Assembly (NCBI GenBank): GCA_021234535.1
Contig: CM037840.1
Coordinates: 12,975,415-13,039,414, forward strand
DNA from: Stichopus chloronotus
Taxonomy: Eukaryota > Echinodermata > Holothuroidea > Aspidochirotida > Stichopodidae
Direction of reading: 5' to 3'
Length of the DNA stretch: 64,000 bases
Shown: piece after piece, positions 23,760 to 34,271 of the stretch
How positions within the stretch are numbered: the first letter of the stretch is position 1
Layout of the letters: every line of letters begins with the position of its first letter
Notes under the pieces: generated by a model
What the model was told of the DNA's origin: nothing
The model's database searches: none
Seen by the model: the letters and a program-made list of their open reading frames with translations, nothing else
Program-made: the position numbers and the translations under genes

Positions 23760-25120
23760 TCTAACCATCTATCCATCTATATATGTATATAAGTTGGGAA
23801 AAGTTGTCATGTTACTTTATTTTCGAGTAATTGTTGGGTAATAATAAATTTGGTGGCGTCATCAGGTTATTTTAAATTTGACACTTTGGTAAGTGTCAGA
23901 ACTGTGTATGAGCTGTCAATAGTGAAAAATTGAATTCTGGATCCTGATTGTATCTTGGAAATTAAACACTTCCAGATTTAGTACTTTTTCACCTTGAAGG
24001 TATTTTCACTGTCAGTGTTATTCTCTACACAATTGTCTATGTTCTGTGGGCCCAACTTCAATAGCTGCTAACGTAATAGTAAAAGTTGGCAAAAACCTAA
24101 AACTCGTAGATGTCACTAGTGTGGTAAGAATGATGATGGAATACACAAAGTTGTGTTTTTGCTGAGCTATGGAGTCCTACTGTAAACATGTGTAAGACGG
24201 GAGACGCTAAAATTTCATGGTATTATGACAATTTGCAGATTGCTTTGAATCATAAATTAAAGAGCCGTATTTTCTCTACTTTGATGCAGTTGGTAACTGA
24301 AAGAGGAGAAAATGACATTTTTCTTCATTTTCGGAACAAATGACGTTGCTAGTGGGCCCAAAATGGTTGCGTCATCGTAGAGGTCAAAGATCATTTGAGG
24401 TCACCATAAATTAAAGTCTGAAAACCTATGATATTTCAGGAATTGAATGTTGCTGGAAGTGCTTTGAGAGCATTGGCATCTCTTGATGAGTAAATGATCT
24501 TTGATGTCAGTAGGAGTCATAATTTGAAAATCGTAAATATTGGCAAGGAATCACAAACGTCTTTGACTTTCTGGTTTAGGTTACAGAATTAACGGTCTAA
24601 AAAAGTTATTCGTCGAGAGAGAACATTGAATATTAATCACAATTTGAGTTGCAAAATCAACGTGAAGTTATTGTGAACTTGTTTCAAGTTAAGCTGAAAT
24701 AGAGTGACCGTAGCCGAAAATGAATAACCGATGTTGTGCATTATCTGCGTTCTTAGACAAGGAAATATCATGGCAACGTACTGATGGAAGGGGAGAGGTG
24801 TGGGGTGTGAAAAGAGAGAGAATCTAATCAACGATCAAGTATGATGCATGTATAATCATCGAGCTCTTACATGGAATGTTTTAGCTGACATTTAGCTTAC
24901 ATGGACCAAAAACATTCTGTATTCATTCATTTGCTCTAAGATCGCACGTGGAGAAATCAGCTGTTGAAAATCAAGCATGTATTTTGAAATGTAGAGTGTA
25001 TTCAATTTGTTATTCTTTTACCGTTTACGACAATCTTGTAGCAGTGATTCAGTTGTAAAATTCGTGGGTTGCATTCCAAGTCAATCTTTGGTATTTCTCA
25101 AAAAGCGCTTTCCTTTTCTT
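23760..25120. other. Upstream region of TRIM-B, no recognised gene
   Basis: No coding frame or repeat of note. A CTAT/CCAT-type short repeat occurs at about 23745-23790. The promoter and first non-coding exon of TRIM-B probably lie here, but I cannot place them. Confidence 0.35.
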
Positions 25121-25127
25121 TTTTTAT

Positions 25128-25129
25128 AG
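25128..25129 (+). promoter_or_regulatory. Probable 3' splice acceptor upstream of TRIM-B
   Basis: A pyrimidine-rich run followed by ATAG ends at 25129, 24 nt before the TRIM-B start codon. TRIM-A has a comparable acceptor, supporting a spliced 5' non-coding exon for the family. Confidence 0.45.
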
Positions 25130-25153
25130 ATTAAAAGTGCATTTTTTTGGACA

Positions 25154-27487
25154 ATGGCTTCCTCCACACCTTTTAAAGATTTGGCCGAGAACTTTTTCCA
25201 ATGCAGCGTTTGCTTAGATACATTTGAAGAACCGAAACAGTTACCATGTCTTCATCGGTATTGCAGTCATTGTTTAAGAACAGTAATTGAAGCAAGCAAC
25301 GATGGAGTCATCCAATGTCCACTCTGTAAACAGGAATGTGTGATACCAGAGAATGGAGTTGACGGGATTAAAACTGACTTTCACATGAAGAGTGTACTTG
25401 AATTCATACAGTTGCAAAAGTCCTTTGAAAATAAAGATTTAAAAAAGTGTGTAAGTTGTTTGCAGCAGAAACAAACTTCCACCTACTGCTTTAAATGTCG
25501 AGACTTCTTGTGTGAACAATGCCACAAGGTTCACATTAGCAGTAAGATGTTCACTGAGCACCGGCCGCATATCCTGAAATTGGACAATATGGAAGCAAAG
25601 AACTTAACATTGGAAAAGTTGTCATCATTAACAGAAAATCCCAGGTGCCATACACATGTGCAAGAACGAGCCCAATTGTGTTGTAGGTCTTGCCAAAATG
25701 TACCAGTGTGCTTAGCGTGTACATACGGTGGGCACAAAGGTCATGACCTACATGACGTAAAGGAATTAGCAAAAGGTGAAAAACAATTATTAGAATCAAA
25801 ATATGATGAGCTAAACGGATACGAGAAGAAACTGTTCGCGCTACGAAGCGAGATACTATCTGCTAACCTACGGCTACAAGATAATGTAGCAAGAAAGACA
25901 GAAAAATTGATGACTCAACACAAACGCCAAACTGTAAAAATTAATAAGAGACTTGCTGAACGTAAATGCGTACAAGAAAAAGGATTAAAGGACATAGAGA
26001 CGAGGAGAAAAGAGGAGAACATCCACATAGATCTCAAATTTGATAAAGAACTTCATCAACTAAAAGAAAAGTACGATAAAATCAGGGAAACAACTAACGC
26101 AAATTACGATGATGAATCCAAAACGTTTGAAAAAAGCTGTGACGAAATTGTAGAAAAACTTTCAAGACAGCTGCAAAGCCTAAACAGAAACTTGGAAAGT
26201 TTGACAACAGCAAAGGAAATACTTGCAGAACAAAATAAAAGTGAACTAAAAAGAATATCTGATTTTTGTGAGAAGCTTATTTTAAGGTATGAAAATTTCA
26301 CAGCAACCGTTTCATCTATGCTCGCTTCGAAAGACGATTGGACAAATGTTCAGTGTATCCCGGATGTTAAAGCCGCCTGTGAACCTCTTATAGAAGAAAT
26401 GAAGAAGGAATTCCCAGAGTTAGAATCTTTATCAGATATTTTTACAAGTGATATAGAAAAGGTTTGCCTCGATGATGTAACCTTAAATGAACGAAAAACG
26501 ACTATTCTCGCCATTAGGAAAGTCCAGTCTAAAGACTGGAAGATCACTGGAATGGCATGCATGGGGAATGGTACCATCGTCCTCACTGGTCCGGCATCAA
26601 AGGGACACTCACATATTACCGTTATCAACGACAAAGGAGAAATACTACAGGAACTTAAAACAAACGGGGAAGGAAAAAAAATTTATCGTACCTGCTGTTT
26701 TTTATCGGATTTCAAAGTTGCAACAGTTTGTAGCACTGATGAAGTCGGCATTTATGATGTGTGCCGTGGTTCATACACAATGAAGTGCATTAGGGAAGCA
26801 GTCAATGATGACTGGTTTGAGGGTTGCCTGACTTTTAGTGGGGCTGTCGATCTTGTCAACAATCAAATTATTGTTGGGACTGATACGAAGTACGTGTTTG
26901 CATTCGACTTCAAGTTAAATTACATTCGCAGGATAACACTACCAGAGGTCATTAAGAGTGTGTATGATTTAAAGATATTCAAAGGTATTCTTCTGATTTG
27001 TGATATTGAGAGTCAGGAAGCATATGCGGTGTCAATGGAGAAGTCAGGGTGTAAAGTGATGTCTAAATTCCCCAAACCTGACTATGCCTGTGGCGATGAT
27101 CAAATAGTACCACTAAAACTTTCTTTAGATAGCAATGAGTTCATCTATATCATCTGGGCAGTAGCAATACAAGCACAAATGAAACGAGTTGTTGCACAAT
27201 ACAGTCGAGATGGCAAAGAGATCCTAACAACAATACTGGTGGATGACGATGAAGATGATGATGATGATGATCAGAAGGAGGACGAAGATAGTGTTGTTGA
27301 TAACGCTGGAGAAGACGACAACGACGATGTCCAAGACGAGGAGGGGGATGATGAAGATAGCGATCCTGATGCTTTGTTATTTTTTTCTTGTATATCTACA
27401 TTGGAATCAGAAGAAAAGGATACTTTATTAATATCAACGTTTAACTCACGGAAAGTGAGCATGTACGATCTACTAGATACATATTAA
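25154..27487 (+). CDS. TRIM-B: intact RING/B-box/coiled-coil E3 ubiquitin ligase with C-terminal propeller, 777 aa
   Basis: A single-exon reading frame. The C3HC4 RING has C17, C20, C32, H34, C37, C40, C55 and C58. B-box 1 runs from C99/C102 through H136/H139 and B-box 2 from C165/H168 to about H200. A long charged coiled coil covers roughly 205-390, and a conserved linker (ASKDDWT, then a CIPDVKAACEPL-type segment) lies at 391-430. A beta-propeller resembling the NHL class occupies about 455-777, with a GNGTIVLTG strand at 471 and a VVAQYSRDGKEIL strand at 679. An Asp/Glu-rich loop at 697-739 interrupts the last blade; the closing strand is 741-777. Order and length fit TRIM-NHL-like proteins, which use the RING to recruit E2-ubiquitin and the propeller to bind RNA or protein. 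The exact substrate is unknown. Paralogues lie at 4949, 30298 and 62851. This is the only family member here with an undamaged frame. Confidence 0.93.
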   Translation: MASSTPFKDLAENFFQCSVCLDTFEEPKQLPCLHRYCSHCLRTVIEASNDGVIQCPLCKQECVIPENGVDGIKTDFHMKSVLEFIQLQKSFENKDLKKCVSCLQQKQTSTYCFKCRDFLCEQCHKVHISSKMFTEHRPHILKLDNMEAKNLTLEKLSSLTENPRCHTHVQERAQLCCRSCQNVPVCLACTYGGHKGHDLHDVKELAKGEKQLLESKYDELNGYEKKLFALRSEILSANLRLQDNVARKTEKLMTQHKRQTVKINKRLAERKCVQEKGLKDIETRRKEENIHIDLKFDKELHQLKEKYDKIRETTNANYDDESKTFEKSCDEIVEKLSRQLQSLNRNLESLTTAKEILAEQNKSELKRISDFCEKLILRYENFTATVSSMLASKDDWTNVQCIPDVKAACEPLIEEMKKEFPELESLSDIFTSDIEKVCLDDVTLNERKTTILAIRKVQSKDWKITGMACMGNGTIVLTGPASKGHSHITVINDKGEILQELKTNGEGKKIYRTCCFLSDFKVATVCSTDEVGIYDVCRGSYTMKCIREAVNDDWFEGCLTFSGAVDLVNNQIIVGTDTKYVFAFDFKLNYIRRITLPEVIKSVYDLKIFKGILLICDIESQEAYAVSMEKSGCKVMSKFPKPDYACGDDQIVPLKLSLDSNEFIYIIWAVAIQAQMKRVVAQYSRDGKEILTTILVDDDEDDDDDDQKEDEDSVVDNAGEDDNDDVQDEEGDDEDSDPDALLFFSCISTLESEEKDTLLISTFNSRKVSMYDLLDTY
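27240..27370 (+). repeat. GAT/GAC/GAG-rich coding repeat for the TRIM-B acidic loop
   Basis: Residues 697-739 of TRIM-B are encoded here, mostly Asp and Glu. The position is homologous to the longer loop of TRIM-A and to the pure GAT run of TRIM-D, while TRIM-C lacks it. Confidence 0.75.
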
Positions 27488-27849
27488 CATAAATGTTGCC
27501 AAATGTATCATGATCAGCTGCAACTGAAGGACGATGCAGCTTGAAAAGTGTGTGTCATTATCATAAAATATGGAATTAGAAAATGAGATGGCACAACGAT
27601 CATTATAATGTAAAAAATTGGAACGCATAGCTACTACAAAAATATCAATGGAGGTAATAATCCAAGGTATGATAAAAATGAGTTACACCGTTATTTTTGC
27701 AAATTGGTTGTACCACAGGTGTATATAAGAGGTTACACTGGGAGTATATATATATATTCCTATAACATTGACTGCTTTGGTAAATAATAGTGACGTTGAA
27801 GAGAAAGAATGTCACACAACAGCGTTTTGATAGGTGTGGCAAACGTGAG

Positions 27850-28705
27850 ATGCAGGTTGGTATATTTCTTTTGAGATTTTTTTTCTAATTACCATGTAAC
27901 GTACGTAAGACGTAGTCTGGAGCAATATTCGGCATATTTTGTTAAAAAACAAGTGCTATTCAGAGATATGAAAATTCCAACTGTACTTCAGATTTTCCGA
28001 ATATCGTCTCTTCTAGACTAAAATATGAGAAATCTAAATGTTGTGTCAGATTTATTGAGAAATTTTTGCAATTCGTATCTAACCTTGTACACAATCCGGT
28101 AAGACATTTGGTATATTTTTATGTCATTAGATGTACTAGAGTGAAATACGGAAAATTCCAAGTGGTATTTAAGATTTTCAGACTATTTTCATACTGAAAT
28201 ATGAGAAATCCAAGTAGTATGTCATATTTATAGAGTCTTTTTCTATTCCCATATATCCTGGCACACAATCCAGTGCAACATTTGGCATATTGCCATAAAA
28301 TCTGCTATACCGAGACACGGAATATTTGGATTGGTATCTCAGATTTTCCGATAATCGTCGATTCTAGACTGATATATACGAAACACTTACGTGATATTTC
28401 AGATTTATTGAAAAAAGTTCCGATTACCATTTAACTGTAGACACAATCTAATGCAACATTTGGCATCGCTTCATATCATAAGATATGTTAGATTGAGATC
28501 TGAAAAAATTCCAACTTGTATTCCATTTTTTTTTTTACTATTGTCGCTTCTAGACTGACATGCGAGAAATTCAAATAGTGTTTTAGATTTATTAGAATGT
28601 TTCCTTAATAACCATCTAAATATAGCCAGAATATAGTGCAATATTTGGCATCTTTTTCTGTCATAAAGTGTGCTAGACTGATGTATGAAAAGTTCAAATA
28701 TGGTT
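27850..28705. repeat. Tandem repeat array, about 177 bp unit, five diverged copies
   Basis: A unit containing ACACAATC, then GCAACATTTGGCAT, then CAGATTTTCCGA, then CTAGACTGATATA..GAAA recurs. The GGCAT anchor is near 27931, 28110, 28284, 28462 and 28647, so spacing is 174-185 bp. Copies are strongly diverged from one another. There is no coding potential. Confidence 0.8.
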
Positions 28706-28719
28706 TGCCTGTAGTTAGT

Positions 28720-30290
28720 ACATTATTACTTACCGATTGAAAGTTAAGTTCAACACACCACAGTACTTTTTTATAACAGTTACTGACAGTTATAAGACAT
28801 AGATTGTGGGTAGTTTTACAATGTAGTGGTACATGAAATATTGCCATAGTGACAGTATATTTATGAATGCAGGCTACTACAGGAAGCGTGTCATCGAGAC
28901 CAACATGCAAATTCCAGTAGTCTTAAGTCAATGTAGGTTAACGAAAGGTAACACTAGCTACATTTGACAGGACCAGCGATGACTGCATGTACCATAACTC
29001 TACGGAAGCAATATTTGTTGTGATCGCTGACCGTGACAACGTTAAGTAAATTAAGGAATTTAATTTCAACAATTTCAATCACTTTTAATTTTTAATCTGA
29101 TATTGAAACAAACTACTCACAGTTAGGGTCACAATCTTCCTATCCGAGACATTTCTTATTTCTTATTATTACTGTATTGATTTCAGAGTGGCATATTAGT
29201 TGCTAACTAATGTATACTTTTTGTCTGCTTCCATACGTATATTTGTCTAAACTTGCATATACTTACCGTCATACCCGTAGCTTCCGAAACTTTTCAGGAA
29301 AGTTTCTAACAATCAAACTGTTACAGTTGCTTTAAGTAATCACCAACAAGGCCAAATAAATTACGTTTTAAATTAACACTAGTGCGATAGACGTATGGGC
29401 AATGATTGCGCTATTAGCATGTATTACACACTCGACGATAGTTTCTAAGTATCAGAATTCGATAAAGGTTTGGAATAAAGACTAAAAAATTACTAACAAA
29501 AGAACTATATGATGCAAACGATGAAGATGAAAAGTTACAAAGTATAAATTAATGAAATTTGTATTCACCAAATGCAGTTTTTGTACCATAATCCTTTAGC
29601 ATTTGAGAAATGCAAATGTCGTTACCACTGTGCAAACTAGGTACGAGACTTGACTTTCTGCAAGTGCTTTCTTTGTACTAGAATCAGCATACACTTCAAC
29701 TTGAAAATGAAGTAGCTGTTTATATAATATGCTAAATCTTGATTATTAATCATTAGTGGCACTAAATCCATTTACCATCAGTAATTCTTCATAATTCTTT
29801 ATCATTACCAGTAAATCTTCACAATAAGTTATCTTTACCAGTAATTCTTCACAATAAGCATCTTTACCAGTAATTCTTCACAACACTTCATAACAATTTT
29901 ACAGAAATGGCAATAAAGATATCTTGTAAGAAGAGTTCAGAAATCAAGCATAGATAATAATACTTTTGTTTAATCCTGTATATTTAGACACAGACAACCT
30001 CAATATCTGTAATTATCCATTTGTTACATGAATGAATCAATTACTTGTGGATCAAACATGTTAATCAATATACAAGCTAGTGTTCTATACAAAAGGTGAT
30101 GTTGTCATAGAGAGTGGAGAACACAAGTGAAATTTTTATTACTGAATTCAACAGTCCGCGTAACCATTCCAATTTGTAAAGGTTGGACTACAACAAACAA
30201 CAGCAAAGTAGGTTGGACTACTTCGCAAATTTTTACATCACTTAAGAAACTTTTACATTTACTCCCAGCCCAATAGCACGGTAGGATCAT
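28720..30290. other. Intergenic stretch with a short minisatellite
   Basis: No recognised gene. A 30-36 bp unit (TTTACCAGTAATTCTTCACAA) repeats three to four times at about 29771-29885. The remainder is AT-rich unique sequence. Confidence 0.45.
29771..29885. repeat. Minisatellite, unit about 30-36 bp, three to four copies
   Basis: Successive copies of a TACCAGTAATTCTTCACAATAAG-like unit, the first diverged (ACCATCAGTAATTCTTCATAA), the rest nearly identical. Confidence 0.7.
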
Positions 30291-30297
30291 TTGAAGG

Positions 30298-31437
30298 ATG
30301 GCCTGTTCAAACCTTTAAAAGAATTGGCAGAAAAACTTGAAAAACTTTTTGAGTTGGACACATTTCAAGAGCCGTAACAGTTACCACGTCTTCATCGATA
30401 TTGTATGAGTTGTTTGAGTACTGTTATAGTAGCAAACGATGTAACGTATAAGCTGTTCTTTCACAGCAAAAACGAATTTCAACCTTCTGTTTTAAATGCA
30501 GAGATTTCTTGTGTGCGCGATGTTGCAAGGTTTATATCAACAATAAAATGTTTGCTGACCATCAACCACACGTTTTGAAATTGGATGATACGGAAGGATG
30601 GCACTTAAGTGATTGCGTGTGTCATGAAAAACCAAAAAGATAAGACTATGTTTGATCTTAACTTTTTCTTTCTTTTTAAATGTACACGCGAGGTTGTATC
30701 TCATTAGTGTATCAAAAAAATACTACTCAAGTTGTCGTTCCTTGGTTGGTATCGGGCATTGTAGTGTTTGGTGAAAGGAAACACTGCATTTACAAATAAT
30801 AACCTACGAACTGAAGACAACCTTGGACGCCGCGTCAGTGATCCTGAGTTGTAACTGAATATTCAATACTAGTACACTTCCCATTGGCTCCCTCAAAGAA
30901 TCACACCGTTGGTCTGAATGAAAACTGTCAACCACCACGTTATCGTATTCTACACTTTTTGTCGTTGTGTTAGAAAAATTTGAAATCATATGGCAAAATT
31001 AACCAACTGAAACCTATTTATATTCCCAGATTAGCTGAATGGTTTAATGAAAAGCCGTACCAAACTTTTTTAGATACAATTTCAATGTTATTACTTTTTG
31101 CCTACACGCGCAATCATTTTAACGTTGGATAAATTGTCATCCTTAAAAGAATAATCCAGATGCCATTCACATGTGCATAAACGAGCCCAATGATGTTGAG
31201 CTTCCTGTTAAAATGTACCAGTGTACAAAGTTTATACAAAACAGAAGAAAAAAAGTATGCGTGATTATTTTGAACGGATTATTCGAAGGTACGAGAATTT
31301 CGAAACAATGGTATCATGTAGACTACCGTCGAAAGACGAGTGCACAGATGGTTATTGTATTCCTAATGTTAGAGCACCTTGTGAATCTCATGGTTGATGA
31401 TGAGGGTGATTGTGATGATAAGGCTGAGGATGCTTAA

Positions 31438-31496
<59 letters not shown>

Positions 31497-31640
31497 AGAT
31501 GATGGTGAGGAAGACGGTGGAGTTGATATCGTTGCTGCTGTTGTTGACAACGACGATAGCCTAAATGACGTTACCAGTTTCCGTGTTTTATCCAGCGTGA
31601 CAACAGTAGAATCAGTAGAAACATATTTTCTATATTTTTT
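30298..31640 (+). pseudogene. TRIM-D: degenerate TRIM copy with deletions, an insertion and a GAT expansion
   Basis: Nucleotide blocks align in order to TRIM-B. 30298-30440 covers the N-terminus and RING, with several zinc-binding cysteines gone and a TAA inside. 30465-30595 covers B-box 1 (YCFKC-like, then FLC). 31135-31225 covers B-box 2 with stops. 31260-31395 covers the end of the coiled coil and the linker (IIRRYENF-like). The propeller is missing: the sequence jumps straight to the acidic loop (31393 onward) and then to the closing strand near 31590-31640. About 540 bp of unrelated sequence sits between the B-box blocks (about 30600-31135). Multiple stops and deletions make it a clear pseudogene. 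Confidence 0.8.
31438..31495 (+). repeat. Pure (GAT)n microsatellite followed by (GGT)n, inside TRIM-D
   Basis: About 15 uninterrupted GAT units, then about five GGT units, at the position homologous to the acidic loop of TRIM-A and TRIM-B. The run is uninterrupted here, where coding constraint is gone, and interrupted in the coding copies. Confidence 0.85.
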
Positions 31641-31679
31641 TCAGATATTAGGCCCTGTTAACAGTTAAGTTTTCGATTT

Positions 31680-34265
31680 TCACACACGTATCAAGTATGA
31701 AAAGGATTTGTTACAAGCTAAATGAAAAGTGAAATTATTGATGTATTGTTTAATTGTTTGTTAAATGGTAACAACATTGTCATCAAAGTATTTCTGGCAT
31801 ATGCACTGGATGAGCAGAGGAACAATGATAACAAAACTTTGCCAATCATTGTTTAAAGAAATATAGCATGTATACTTTCAATAGCATAAAACAGAAAACC
31901 GGTTAGGTGTGTTTTTTGGCGTGTTTGAAATTATATTTGTTACAAAGTATGCTATGAATCCAAGTTCCCAGCGTTTAATGCTCAACTTTGTCAGTTCAGT
32001 TTCAAGAGTCAAACTTATACCACCATTTATGACGTAGATCATGGAGTAAACAAAAGAAACAAGCAACTAGTCCTAATAAAAAATAAATCAATATTTTCCG
32101 TTAATTCTTATTGTTTCTTTTTATTTCTCATCATGCTTACACTACACAAATATAGATAACAGCATATAGCTCCACAGGGCACGGTTACCGTATACTTTAT
32201 CCCCATCACAATGTAATGCTACAGTCTTTCGATACCTCACGAAAATTCCAACAATTCGGATTCTGGTAACGTCCTAGTGTTCCATCGCTCATAAGTCCTA
32301 TTGCTACGACTCAACCAATATTGGAACTTCCAAGTGTAACTGAGATATTGTCATTAGAAGCCAGCCATCTGTTGCTATTCTTTTGCTGATGTTTACATAC
32401 TGGCCTCCTACGTAAAGCATACTACAACCGGATAGGCCTATCGTGGTTGTGCTGGTCTTTCACGAAATCTCTGATTCTCTCCGGTTTTCTTTATCGTTGT
32501 CGACGAATACTACAAAGTTCCAAACGCAAGTCCAAGGTTGTTTGTAGTGTAATTTTTAAGATACCTCCATATGTCATTATCCCTTAGTCTAATAAAGTCA
32601 CCCATTGTCACTTTACTATTAAGAAGCAATATGTGCATTGCAAAAGACTGTGAAAGATGTCTGAACACTATAATGTATGTAATCGAAAGTTAAAACAATA
32701 TTTTCATACCATTTATTGTGTACATTGGTTTACATTTAAGTGCATGTCCTTTTTACGTCACATGTCATCAATGATGTAAGCAGCGTGTTATCCAACTCTA
32801 AGTGGGTAAATATTGATGACCTACTACCAAGAAAAATTTCATATCCAAAGAAAGGGAGAGACATACAGCGATAACAAAAGAATATTACGTCAACATAAAA
32901 TATAAGATAAGTTAAAAATATACGGATTTTCCTGTCTACGGTTGCCTTGTTTGATTGAATGTGCCATTTGTAGATCAATTCTTACAACAACTCTGTTGAT
33001 TAAAGTTGATGCTTACACCCAAAGTCAAACAGAAGCAACCCTTTTTGGTATTTTGAACGTACATCCTCCTATAATTTTGTTAAGCTATCTGAAAATGAGA
33101 AGACAATACTGTTCATAGTCTTGTAAAATGTCATTCTCTTCCCGTTTTTTTTTTTTTTGCAAAGTCGGTTAGGGAGGGGAAAACAATAAAAATTGTTCAA
33201 AATATTTCAGATTTTGCAATTTGTGTTGATTCTATCTCATTGACTATTTAAAATCAGTGACTCGCGGAGAGCCTTTTTCTTTTTACAACAGTGTAGCCGT
33301 CTTAAGTTTAAGACTGATTCATTAGAATATCAAAGAATTTATTCTACGTATACTGTATTTGCTAAATTGAAATTTCGCAGGATCTTAACTTCGAAGCAGT
33401 TAAATTCAGAGGACTACAGTTTTGGTTATTGTCATCGTTTCCTATTAGACAGAAAAAAATAGTTTATTTTAATTTTCTTGTCGTTTAGAGTTGCATTTCT
33501 CCTTCTCTTTACGTGTTGGTATTGTATGTTTGTGGTAAAATATTTTCACTCGAACGAATTTCGTGCTAAAGGATTAGTTGACGTAAATGTTGTTCGGTGA
33601 ATTATACTGAGCCGGAATAGCGGGAAAGGGGGCAGGAGGTACCTTTCAACTAACTACATCGTTTTTATTCTCAATGTACTATGTCTATAAGTATTAGGAA
33701 ACATTAAAATGACTAACTGACGTCTCTATTACCCTTGCTTTTCATACCACATTAAGAAAAGCGATACGTGGGGTGTATCTTACTCTCAGTCATGGTGTTC
33801 TATCTCACTCAGCTACCAAACATTAACGTAGTCAATCAGACATCAAATGCCTATGTTCGCCACAGCTGTACTTCTTCTAGTAGCAGGCATTTCAGCTGTC
33901 ATGAACATAGGCAAAAGTGTGTAATAGAGAGGGGGAAATGGTTTTCAGTATAATTAAGAGTGAAAATAGGATTTTAGCAGCTTCAAATCATCATGAATTA
34001 CCCGTTGTGTGTCTATCCAAATAACTGCTGACATTCGTTTAGTGGGTAGGTGTATGCACGAATACTGCATTGAGGACATCTACACAAAGAATCTAAACTA
34101 AGACTATATAAATAGTAAGCCCCACCATACATCATCCTCATCCAGATCATTGGCCAAAATGAACAGCAGGTAATGGAATTAAAATATGTGTGTAAGGTTT
34201 TCCTTTATCTTTACATTCTCTCTGTAAATGTAAAAAATCATAATCATCATCAATGTAGAAAAATC
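31680..34265. other. Intergenic stretch, no recognised gene
   Basis: AT-rich. The only structure noted is a 20-bp imperfect inverted repeat at 33849-33868 / 33893-33912 (GCCTATGTTC..CAGCTG arms, 24-nt spacer). It includes the 3' flank of FMO-1, where no AATAAA is obvious near the stop. Confidence 0.4.
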
Positions 34266-34271
34266 ATATCG

